A stretch of 5,208 nucleotides of DNA. Source: Gammaproteobacteria bacterium (GTDB taxonomy: Bacteria; Pseudomonadota; Gammaproteobacteria; Pseudomonadales; Litorivicinaceae). Where the stretch lies: positions 1,610 to 6,817 of the forward strand of contig PAFS01000015.1 in assembly GCA_002705325.1 (NCBI GenBank). Direction: 5' to 3'. Below, piece after piece: positions 1 to 5,208 of the stretch. Below the pieces are notes generated by a model. That model was not told where the DNA came from, made no database searches, and saw only the letters and a list, made by a program, of their open reading frames with translations. Position 1 is the first letter of the stretch, and each line of letters begins with the position of its first letter. The position numbers and the translations under genes were made by a program.

Positions 1-572
1 GCATAGCGCCTTTCGATGTCCAACAAATTCGCATCATGAGCTTCCTTCCCGATGTCACCCACACATTCCCTTGGAATGATTACCCTGTATCCATGGGAAA
101 AAGCGTCAATAACAGAGGCTCTGACGCACCCTGACGTCATGCATCCACATACGATGACGGTATCAACGCATTTTTTGACAAAGAATGGCTGCGCAGGTGT
201 CGCGAAGAATATGGATGGCGATGATTTAATGATGTAGTAGTCGTAATCAGGGTCATAAACTCTGGGATCAATTTCCAACCCCTCGCTACCAACAAAAAAA
301 CTCCCTCCATACATTGCCTCAATTTTCCACTTGGGCATGTCGCTCTCACTCTGGTATCCCATAGCACAAGTCACAACGGGGATGTCACGTGCTCTAGACG
401 CATCAAGCAAGATTGATGTGGCCTCAGTCGCAGAGACTACGAGTTGACTACCCCCTTGCGGAAACTCGGGTTGAGTAAAGCCCCTCTGGAGATCAACTAC
501 TGCAATGCCGATTCGCTCCCCAAAGCCAACTTTGCGAGCGCCATAACTCAAGGCCTGGTAGGGGTCAGTCAT
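1..572 (-). CDS. Isochorismatase-fold cysteine hydrolase, N-carbamoylsarcosine/maleamate amidase-like (partial, C-terminus off window)
   Basis: This is a cysteine amidohydrolase expected to act in the cytoplasm on a small amide or ureido compound, releasing ammonia (and CO2 if the group is carbamoyl). The visible 190 residues carry the family triad: Asp27 in IAVVDLQRGF, Lys116 in YIIKSSPSIFFAT, and nucleophile Cys149 in the signature GCMTSGCVRASVIDAFSHGY. The late ECVGD and HDANLLDIERRY stretches are typical of N-carbamoylsarcosine amidohydrolase and maleamate amidase (NicF) rather than of isochorismatase proper. The stop codon lies beyond base 1; the family is usually about 200-260 residues, so little is missing. 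The ATG at 570-572 overlaps the Rieske stop by 4 nt. The nearest purine-rich element (AAAGG) is about 12 nt upstream, so translational coupling is likely. The fold and catalytic class are seen clearly. The substrate is not; maleamate, N-carbamoylsarcosine, ureidoacrylate (RutB-like) or biuret-type amides are all possible. Confidence 0.9.
   Translation of the reverse strand, partial: MTDPYQALSYGARKVGFGERIGIAVVDLQRGFTQPEFPQGGSQLVVSATEATSILLDASRARDIPVVTCAMGYQSESDMPKWKIEAMYGGSFFVGSEGLEIDPRVYDPDYDYYIIKSSPSIFFATPAQPFFVKKCVDTVIVCGCMTSGCVRASVIDAFSHGYRVIIPRECVGDIGKEAHDANLLDIERRY
569..572 (-). other. ATGA stop/start overlap coupling Rieske oxygenase and amidase
   Basis: On the minus strand the four bases ATGA hold both the start of the amidase and the TGA stop of the Rieske oxygenase. 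With only a distant, weak Shine-Dalgarno match for the downstream gene, this suggests translational coupling and joint production of the two enzymes. Confidence 0.85.
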
Positions 573-1834
573 CGCGAAAAATAGCCTTTAACGTGATCTT
601 CGGTCTGTATGCCCCTAGCGTGCTTACTGGCAAACTTGCGCCACATTGTCAGCTCAACATCCGGCTGAAATAATCGCTCTCGCAACCAACCATCCTCAGA
701 TTCATAAAACTTTTGCATCTCAGCTCTTGCAAAAGCGTCGTCCACCGTGAAGCCCTTAACCGCAGGAACTTCCCACATTACTCTGCCGTCTTCTCCCAAC
801 CATCTCTCAGCCTCCTCACTATCTTGCGTGTGGATAACGCCAAATTGGAAGTAGGTATGTTCTTTATTATTTTTGGGGACATAAAACTCATAGTGTGTGC
901 AATGAGGCACGGGGAAAGTGGTAACCTTTAGCGAGCACGGCATCCAAAGTCCCACTGTCCCCAAACGAATAATGTCCGTCAGTGCGGAGAGCTCCTCATC
1001 CGACTTGCCTCTGGCGAGTGGCAACATAAGCTGCTGCACTGACCCGTCTTTCAGAGGAATTTCAGCTGTGTGATTGAATGTGGTCTTCTCAACCTTACGA
1101 GTGAAGCCTTTGGGTCCACACTCTTCTTCTGTATACCTCGTAGTGTCCAATACTTCTTTTTTGGAGGAAGTATATCCGTATGAAGTGTGCATCCCTGCGT
1201 TGATGCACATCTCTGACCAGTTGTGGATGAATTGATGCCCGGGATCATATCCATTTTCACATCCTAGACGCCAGTTAGACGCAATGTCATAAGGATCAGA
1301 ACAATAAACCACGGCATCTTCATCCAGAAACCCAGGAGCGAGGTCATATTCAAGCGGTGGAGGGTCGATATCGCCCACAAATATAAATATGACTCCTTTT
1401 GTCTCGACTAGCGGATATGTCTTCACACCACATTTACCAATCACCTTGGAGTCTGGAGAGCTGAGAATTGTTCTTAGGGACCCATCATCGAGATCGAACG
1501 TCCAAGTGTGATACCAGCAAGTAATTGTCTCCTTGGTATAGAAAAGTGGGCGGGAAGAAAACCTTATACCTCGGTGTGGGCACCGATCCTCAATAGCCCT
1601 AACCGAACCGTTTTGGCGAGTGACTAGGATATCCTCGCCAAGCAGTTGAACCGCTTTATGGCTGCCTTCCGGCATATCCCTGCTTATCAGCGCCGGATAC
1701 CAATGGTTGCGAAACCCCCACTCGGCATCAATCCATGGCTGCCACGGTCTGTTACCCATCTTTTCTACACGTCTCTTTTCCTCATCTACGTGTTCTTGGG
1801 TATCCTTCAGTAATTGTTCAGTTACATCAGTCAT
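569..1834 (-). CDS. Rieske non-heme iron oxygenase, terminal oxygenase component, CarAa-like
   Basis: This is a 421-residue oxygenase subunit expected to hydroxylate an aromatic or N-heterocyclic substrate using O2 and electrons from a separate ferredoxin/reductase. The Rieske [2Fe-2S] ligands are Cys85-X-His87 and Cys106-X2-His109. The catalytic domain has the mononuclear iron ligands His200 and His204 in ENGYDPGHQFIH, with Asp197 as the inter-subunit bridging acid and Asp365 or Asp366 in GFTVDDAFARAEM as the third ligand. From memory, its landmarks match the carbazole 1,9a-dioxygenase terminal component CarAa: GFRNHWYP, LLGEDILV, ITCWYHTWT, GDIDPPPL, SNWRLGCENGYDP, and a GIQTEDHV C-terminus. 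CarAa is about 384 residues. This protein has roughly 15-16 extra residues ahead of the domain, rich in charge, and about 20 more in the catalytic domain. The ATG at 1832-1834 follows GAGGG with a 6-nt spacer. It lies 22 nt after the alpha/beta hydrolase gene and overlaps the amidase. Family placement is firm. Carbazole itself is unlikely as substrate given the neighbours. Confidence 0.93.
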   Translation of the reverse strand: MTDVTEQLLKDTQEHVDEEKRRVEKMGNRPWQPWIDAEWGFRNHWYPALISRDMPEGSHKAVQLLGEDILVTRQNGSVRAIEDRCPHRGIRFSSRPLFYTKETITCWYHTWTFDLDDGSLRTILSSPDSKVIGKCGVKTYPLVETKGVIFIFVGDIDPPPLEYDLAPGFLDEDAVVYCSDPYDIASNWRLGCENGYDPGHQFIHNWSEMCINAGMHTSYGYTSSKKEVLDTTRYTEEECGPKGFTRKVEKTTFNHTAEIPLKDGSVQQLMLPLARGKSDEELSALTDIIRLGTVGLWMPCSLKVTTFPVPHCTHYEFYVPKNNKEHTYFQFGVIHTQDSEEAERWLGEDGRVMWEVPAVKGFTVDDAFARAEMQKFYESEDGWLRERLFQPDVELTMWRKFASKHARGIQTEDHVKGYFSR

Positions 1835-1840
1835 TAGCCA

Positions 1841-1845
1841 CCCTC
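1841..1845 (-). promoter_or_regulatory. Ribosome binding site of the Rieske oxygenase gene
   Basis: GAGGG on the minus strand, 6 nt before the ATG. It lies in the short gap after the alpha/beta hydrolase stop (1857-1859) and supports the start at 1834. Confidence 0.75.
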
Positions 1846-1856
1846 ATGGCCTTGCC

Positions 1857-2735
1857 TCATTGAAGCAAGAAGCCCAAGTGCTCCGTATCAAAATTATGTG
1901 GTTCCTCCCACTGCGGCCAGTGTGCACTGTCCTCGAGCACTACCAGAGACGAATCGGGGATCAGACTGGCTCCCTCCTCTGCCAATGGAACCAACTGCCC
2001 GGGATTATGACGAGTCCATAAGACCAGAGTCGGACAACGGATCTTCGCTAGCAGTGACGGGTTATACCACTGGTCATGCTGAGCCGGATCCAGCAAGGCA
2101 CCGATGCTCTGCTCCGCAATCTTACCTATCACTTTGGCCCTTCCAGGCTGCTGGTAGATTTGGAATCGCACCTCGACGATCTCATCTGTGACATCCTCTT
2201 CATCGAGCATTAACCATCTCATTCGCTGCTTGATCGTCTCTCTACTTGGCGCACCAACCGCCTTTCTGCTCCTCTCTAGCAACTCTCGCAGTCCAGCTGC
2301 TCCATCCTCATCTGGTGGTAACAACATCCCAGTATTCATAACTATTTTTTCAACGCGATTGGGATGGGCAATAGCAAACCAAGCCGCGACAGTCGCACCA
2401 AGAGACTCTCCGGAAATGTAAGCTTTCTCAACACCTATGCCATCTAAGAAGTTCAGCAAAAAGTCGACATAACATTGCATATCGTAAGAAATGTCGGGGG
2501 CATCAGTGTAGCCATGTCCTACCATATCGATCGCCATCACACGAAAATGCTCCGAGTGGCTAGCAATATTTTTGAGATAAGCCTCCGCATGACCGCCCGT
2601 GCCATGCAGAAAAATGAGAACCTTCTCAGAGGTGCCACTCTCAATAACCCGAGTCCTGACACCAGCCGCATCGTAAAATCGCTGCTGAAAATCTAAGCCT
2701 TGTAGGTAGTTCCAAATTGTCTGCATGGACGACAT
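1857..2735 (-). CDS. Alpha/beta hydrolase, meta-cleavage-product hydrolase-like
   Basis: A cytoplasmic alpha/beta-hydrolase-fold enzyme of 292 residues from the chosen ATG. It has the oxyanion-hole motif HGTGG (residues 44-48), the strand after it with DMVGHGYTD, and the nucleophile elbow GESLGA with Ser111. The catalytic histidine is His272 in SAHWPQWEEP, and the HWPQWE context is typical of 2-hydroxymuconate-semialdehyde/BphD/CarC-type C-C hydrolases and their amide-cleaving relatives. Where the third catalytic residue usually follows the late strand (LVLWTRHNPGQ), position 244 is Asn rather than Asp. The frame stays open to a TTG at 2768, but that codon has no well-placed Shine-Dalgarno. 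The ATG at 2735 has AGAAGG 10 nt upstream, and an ATG at 2726 has GGAG 9 nt upstream, so either may be the true start. In this operon it could hydrolyse a ring-opened product, by C-C cleavage or as a deformylase/amidase like NicD or RutD. The sequence does not decide between these. Confidence 0.9.
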   Translation of the reverse strand: MSSMQTIWNYLQGLDFQQRFYDAAGVRTRVIESGTSEKVLIFLHGTGGHAEAYLKNIASHSEHFRVMAIDMVGHGYTDAPDISYDMQCYVDFLLNFLDGIGVEKAYISGESLGATVAAWFAIAHPNRVEKIVMNTGMLLPPDEDGAAGLRELLERSRKAVGAPSRETIKQRMRWLMLDEEDVTDEIVEVRFQIYQQPGRAKVIGKIAEQSIGALLDPAQHDQWYNPSLLAKIRCPTLVLWTRHNPGQLVPLAEEGASLIPDSSLVVLEDSAHWPQWEEPHNFDTEHLGFLLQ

Positions 2736-2878
2736 CTCCAATTTGCCTTCTTCTATAGTACTCGACAACGGGTCGCCTATAGCCCTTTCGAACGACTCTG
2801 CCCTGCGAATGACTCAGGTAACTTGCGACCCTGTGTATTCGGGTTATCCAAGTGCTCAAAAATTAAATAACCGTATCC
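2736..2878 (-). other. 143-nt intergenic gap inside the minus-strand gene block
   Basis: This gap separates the M20 amidohydrolase stop from the alpha/beta hydrolase start. It is much longer than the other spacings in the block. It contains a 6-bp inverted repeat (GGTTAT at 2842-2847 with ATAACC at 2867-2872, AT-rich 19-nt loop) and a more distant 7-bp pair (GGGTCGC at 2770-2776 with GCGACCC at 2825-2831). I see no convincing -35/-10 pair, and no GC stem followed directly by a T-run. It may be a processing site, an internal promoter or plain spacer. Confidence 0.4.
2842..2872. repeat. Inverted repeat GGTTAT/ATAACC after the M20 gene
   Basis: Perfect 6-bp arms at 2842-2847 and 2867-2872 flank an AT-rich loop of 19 nt, just past the stop of the M20 gene. 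It is weak as a terminator because the T-rich stretch lies in the loop rather than after the stem. It could be an operator half-site pair or chance. Confidence 0.3.
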
Positions 2879-4120
2879 TCACAGAGCATGCTCTAAAACT
2901 GCGTGCAAAAGCACATTCCCCCCAGCTGCAACGTGATCGGGGTCCGCATATTCGGCTTCGTTGTGGGATAGCCCCTCTTTGCACGGGATAAAAATCATAG
3001 ATGTTGGACCCTGCACGCTCAGGTTGCAGGCATCGTGCAACGCGCCAGAAATGATCTCCATTGAGCTATATCCGCAACGCGTTGCAGCGTCTTGTACTGA
3101 TTGGATGCACTTAGCGTCGAAGTCAACGCTAGGCTTCTCCCAGTACTTTTCAAACGTAAATGCAAGCCCGGCTTCACTGCAGCAGAGTTCAACAACTTCA
3201 CAAAGATCTTTGGCTATCGCGTCATGGACATCAGGTCTAGGGTCCCTGAGATCAATTTTAACCTCTAACTCGCCAGGCACGGTGTTTACCGCACCGGGGT
3301 AGCAATTTATCTGTCCGAAGGTGATCCGCGACTGTGGACCGTGCTCATCAGCCACGGAGTAGAACTTCGGCAACATGACGGAAAATGCCCTGATTGGATC
3401 GCGCCGCAGACTCATTGGAGTGGTACCAGCGTGAGCCTCCTGACCAAATATTTTTAGTCTATGCCTGCTCATTTGCTGAGTGCCGACAACAACACCAATG
3501 AGGGTATTTTGTTGCTCAAGCACCGGGCCTTGCTCTATGTGTAACTCAAAGGCCGCCTGAAACGGGAACGGTTGAGCGTCAATCTTCCCCAAAAATCCGA
3601 TTCGCTCTAGCTCCGAAATCACGCTGTGACCCTGCGAATCCTTTTGAGAATGGGCGTCGGTTTCCGACAGCAACCCCGCCCAAACGGAAGACCCCATGGA
3701 GGGAGTGTCAAAGCGACACCCCTCCTCATTGGTCCAGACTACTACCTCTACCGGAGCTTGCGTTTGAATTCCCGAGTCGTTTAAGGACTCGATCACTTCC
3801 AATCCTGCTAAGACACCATAAACTCCGTCAAAACGTCCGCCTGTCGGCTGAGTATCAAGGTGACTACCAATTAAAATCGGATCAGCATTAGGATTTGAGC
3901 CACTTCTTCGTGCAAAGATATTACCCATTGAATCGACCCGAACTTCACAAGCCGAGTTTTCGCACCAACTCATAAATAAGTTGCGTGCTTCAGCATCTTC
4001 GTCAGTAAGCGCTTGACGATTACTACCACCATTCAAGGTAGAGCCAATTGCGGCGATGTCTTGAATTCTTTTATTCAAGCGGGCGGAGTCGATCTCGATT
4101 AGTGGTTCGTTTCTTGACAT
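2879..4120 (-). CDS. M20-family Zn-dependent amidohydrolase, N-carbamoyl-L-amino-acid hydrolase/allantoate amidohydrolase type
   Basis: A cytoplasmic di-metal amidohydrolase of 413 residues, the usual length for the hydantoinase/carbamoylase (HyuC/AmaB, AllC, beta-ureidopropionase) branch of M20. Family members cut a carbamoyl group from N-carbamoyl amino acids or from allantoate, giving ammonia, CO2 and an amine. Metal ligands are visible in order: His87 and Asp89 in GSHLDTQPTGGRFDG, with bridging Asp98; Glu132/Glu133 in TNEEGCRF; His194 in HIEQGPVLE; and His386 near the end in SHNEAEY. His230 in GQEAHAGTTPM, Asn279 in VNTVPG and Arg292 in DLRDP match the family's dimer-domain and substrate-carboxylate residues. 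His362 in SGALHDACNL is the conserved late histidine. The ATG at 4118-4120 is preferred, with AGGG 8 nt upstream; an in-frame GTG immediately before it (4121-4123) has a 5-nt spacer and may also serve. It is first in the minus-strand block, divergent from the permease. The exact substrate is unknown. Confidence 0.92.
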   Translation of the reverse strand: MSRNEPLIEIDSARLNKRIQDIAAIGSTLNGGSNRQALTDEDAEARNLFMSWCENSACEVRVDSMGNIFARRSGSNPNADPILIGSHLDTQPTGGRFDGVYGVLAGLEVIESLNDSGIQTQAPVEVVVWTNEEGCRFDTPSMGSSVWAGLLSETDAHSQKDSQGHSVISELERIGFLGKIDAQPFPFQAAFELHIEQGPVLEQQNTLIGVVVGTQQMSRHRLKIFGQEAHAGTTPMSLRRDPIRAFSVMLPKFYSVADEHGPQSRITFGQINCYPGAVNTVPGELEVKIDLRDPRPDVHDAIAKDLCEVVELCCSEAGLAFTFEKYWEKPSVDFDAKCIQSVQDAATRCGYSSMEIISGALHDACNLSVQGPTSMIFIPCKEGLSHNEAEYADPDHVAAGGNVLLHAVLEHAL

Positions 4121-4145
4121 CACGGAATCCCTATCTTTATGGTTA

Positions 4146-4160
4146 GGCGGGTTGCCCGCC
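4146..4160. repeat. GC-rich perfect inverted repeat (6-bp arms, 3-nt loop) in the divergent region
   Basis: GGCGGG-TTG-CCCGCC is a perfect 6+3+6 palindrome. It lies 22 nt from the M20 GTG/ATG start region and upstream of its ribosome binding site. It could be an operator half of the divergent promoter, or a hairpin in the 5' leader of the M20 transcript. It is not followed by a T-run on either strand, so it is not a canonical terminator. Confidence 0.5.
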
Positions 4161-4272
4161 GCAAAATCAACTTAGCCAAAGCAGCACGAGACCCACTACT
4201 GGTGTGGTACTCGGGTTCAATCATATCAAAATGACTTTCTCGAAAACTGCGGAATCAATCGAGCACCACCAA

Positions 4273-4277
4273 GGGAG
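4273..4277 (+). promoter_or_regulatory. Ribosome binding site of the NCS1 permease gene
   Basis: GGGAG within AAGGGAGAG sits 5 nt before the ATG at 4283. An in-frame TGA at 4232-4234 closes the frame upstream, so this ATG is the well-supported start. Confidence 0.8.
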
Positions 4278-4282
4278 AGAAA

Positions 4283-5208
4283 ATGCAGAAGACTCTTGCT
4301 CAGCGAATGGAAGATCATGCACTTGAGCCAGTTCCAAAGGAGGACAGAAAATCTTGGATTCAACTCAGCTGGAGCACTGTCGGCATAGTTACAACTCTGT
4401 TACAGCTTTATCTAGGCGCGTTCCTTAGCTTTACCGCGGGCATCAAAATCGCGCTGATTGCAGGCTTTTTGATAGCTATTATCGGTAGCGCGCTGGGCTG
4501 GGCCGCGGGCCATATTGCCTTTAAGTCCGGGCTCTCAAGTAGCCCGATGGCCAGGCAGTACGGACTAGGTGTGAAAGGCTCGGTAATAATTTCGGGCACC
4601 TTCGCATTCATGCTCATTGGGTTTATCGCAGCAGAAAATGTGTTGCTTTATAACGGCTTTCTTTTCTACTCAGACATAGAGGACTCCCTTATGGCAAGGA
4701 TTGCCTGTTTCGGCGCACTCACTGTGGCTTGGATAAGCCTTACAGCCTTTGGATTCGAACAAGTGTCACGCGTAACCTCAATAATGTTGATAAGTTTCCT
4801 GGGCGTTCTTGCGTATATGTTGTTCGTAGTCATAGACACCAGTGGAATTCCGGTAAGCCAGGTCTTGTCTTTCCCATCACAGTTTCCTCCGGAAGCACTT
4901 GAATCAATGGGGGCAGTTACAGACAGGGCGAAGCTGATTTTCTCTATGAACGTCCTAGCCGGCACGGCCGGCGCGCTCGCGCTTGTAGATGCAGACCTCG
5001 GGCGCTACGCCAGGACGGGAAAAGACATCGCCATCGCAGCAATTTTAAGTAACTTTATGCTGAGTTTTTTCATGATTGCGGTGGGCGCTACCATTATGTA
5101 TGCAGGTGTGCCTGCCCTAGTTGAATATTACGTAACGACTCAGGGATTGTCTGAGGCTGCCGCCAAGCAGGTTGCCATTGAAAATCCAGACAGAATTGTT
5201 GCGGCCTT
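4283..5208 (+). CDS. NCS1-family permease, cytosine/nucleobase/hydantoin-type transporter (partial, C-terminus off window)
   Basis: An inner-membrane secondary transporter of the nucleobase:cation symporter-1 family (CodB, PucI, Mhp1 relatives), expected to bring in a small N-heterocycle or ureide. The visible 308 residues begin with a soluble N-terminus carrying the family entry motif PKEDRKSWIQLSW (residues 18-30). Hydrophobic spans follow at roughly 31-50, 54-77, 100-124, 138-158, 163-186, 215-236 and 249-276. The cytoplasmic loop SPMARQYGLGVKGS (87-100) closely resembles the ARFSFGVKGS loop of cytosine permease CodB. ADLGRYARTGKDI (237-249) matches the conserved aspartate/arginine-tyrosine loop (D..RY) of NCS1 proteins. 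Family members have about 400-500 residues and 12 membrane spans, so the last third lies beyond the right edge. It diverges from the four catabolic genes, which suggests that it delivers their substrate. Family is firm; the solute is inferred only as a nitrogenous ring or ureide. Confidence 0.92.
   Translation, partial: MQKTLAQRMEDHALEPVPKEDRKSWIQLSWSTVGIVTTLLQLYLGAFLSFTAGIKIALIAGFLIAIIGSALGWAAGHIAFKSGLSSSPMARQYGLGVKGSVIISGTFAFMLIGFIAAENVLLYNGFLFYSDIEDSLMARIACFGALTVAWISLTAFGFEQVSRVTSIMLISFLGVLAYMLFVVIDTSGIPVSQVLSFPSQFPPEALESMGAVTDRAKLIFSMNVLAGTAGALALVDADLGRYARTGKDIAIAAILSNFMLSFFMIAVGATIMYAGVPALVEYYVTTQGLSEAAAKQVAIENPDRIVAA

Larger units (their letters stand above)
4124..4282. promoter_or_regulatory. 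Divergent intergenic region carrying the promoters of both transcription units
   Basis: About 160 nt lie between the start of the M20 gene (minus strand) and the permease (plus strand), so both promoters and any shared operator are expected here. I could not find a strong sigma70 -35/-10 pair on either strand. On the minus strand, a TTGATT hexamer is followed by the GC-rich inverted repeat at 4146-4160 and then by an AT-rich TAACCATAAAGAT stretch, which is only a loose promoter resemblance. A repeated TCAATC hexamer occurs on the plus strand near 4217 and 4254. No regulator gene is in the window. Confidence 0.55.

Noticed and set aside
52..237. Short open frame on the plus strand inside the amidase gene
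   Set aside because: It is antisense to a clearly coding frame with catalytic motifs, has no recognisable domain and no ribosome binding site. The same holds for the other short frames opposite or overlapping the five genes (for example 1707-2021, 2641-2859, 2961-3302, 4408-4617 and 4666-4965).
569..2735. A carbazole (car) degradation operon
   Set aside because: The oxygenase resembles CarAa and the hydrolase resembles CarC, but the extradiol enzyme CarBaBb and ferredoxin CarAc are absent. The neighbours are carbamoyl/amide hydrolases and an NCS1 permease, which do not fit carbazole.
2736..2768. TTG at 2766-2768 as the start of the alpha/beta hydrolase
   Set aside because: It gives the longest frame, but the nearest Shine-Dalgarno-like sequence is about 16 nt away, and the added residues lie ahead of the fold. 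ATG codons at 2735 and 2726 have better spaced sites.
2883..2894. Perfect 12-bp palindrome AGAGCATGCTCT near the end of the M20 gene, with a T-rich stretch beyond the stop, as a terminator
   Set aside because: The palindrome lies within codons, leaves at most a 4-bp stem once a loop is allowed, and the T-rich stretch is more than 10 nt away. It does not fit a Rho-independent terminator.
4146..4160. GC-rich hairpin as an intrinsic terminator
   Set aside because: It lies between two divergent starts, where no transcript should end, and has no T-run after the stem on either strand.

Overview
The window holds five protein genes from what looks like a catabolic locus of a Gram-negative bacterium, most likely a pseudomonadote (Proteobacteria). 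Base composition is near balanced, and the protein families are those of proteobacterial degradation of nitrogen-containing organic compounds. The sequence does not fix the genus. There are no rRNA or tRNA genes, no mobile elements, no CRISPR array and no sign of recent decay.

Layout: four genes lie on the minus strand and are read from right to left. They are an M20-family N-carbamoyl-amino-acid/allantoate-type amidohydrolase (2879-4120), a 143-nt gap, an alpha/beta hydrolase of the meta-cleavage-product hydrolase type (1857-2735), a CarAa-like Rieske oxygenase terminal component (569-1834), and an N-carbamoylsarcosine/maleamate amidase-like cysteine hydrolase (1-572, cut by the left edge). 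The last three are tightly packed, with a 22-nt gap and then a 4-nt ATGA overlap. On the plus strand, starting at 4283 and running off the right edge, is an NCS1-family nucleobase/hydantoin-type permease. It diverges from the four-gene block across a region of about 160 nt that must hold both promoters and contains a GC-rich inverted repeat.

Working model (inference): the permease imports a small N-heterocycle or ureide. The Rieske enzyme oxygenates it, perhaps at a carbon next to the ring nitrogen, as carbazole 1,9a-dioxygenase does, so that the ring opens by itself. The three hydrolases then cut the open-chain product and release carbamoyl or amide nitrogen. The gene set partly recalls known routes: NicD/NicF of nicotinate degradation, RutB/RutD of uracil degradation, CarAa/CarC of carbazole degradation, and the hydantoin/creatinine routes. 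It matches none of them as seen here. No ferredoxin, reductase, cyclic amidohydrolase, extradiol dioxygenase or regulator is in the window, so the substrate stays open.
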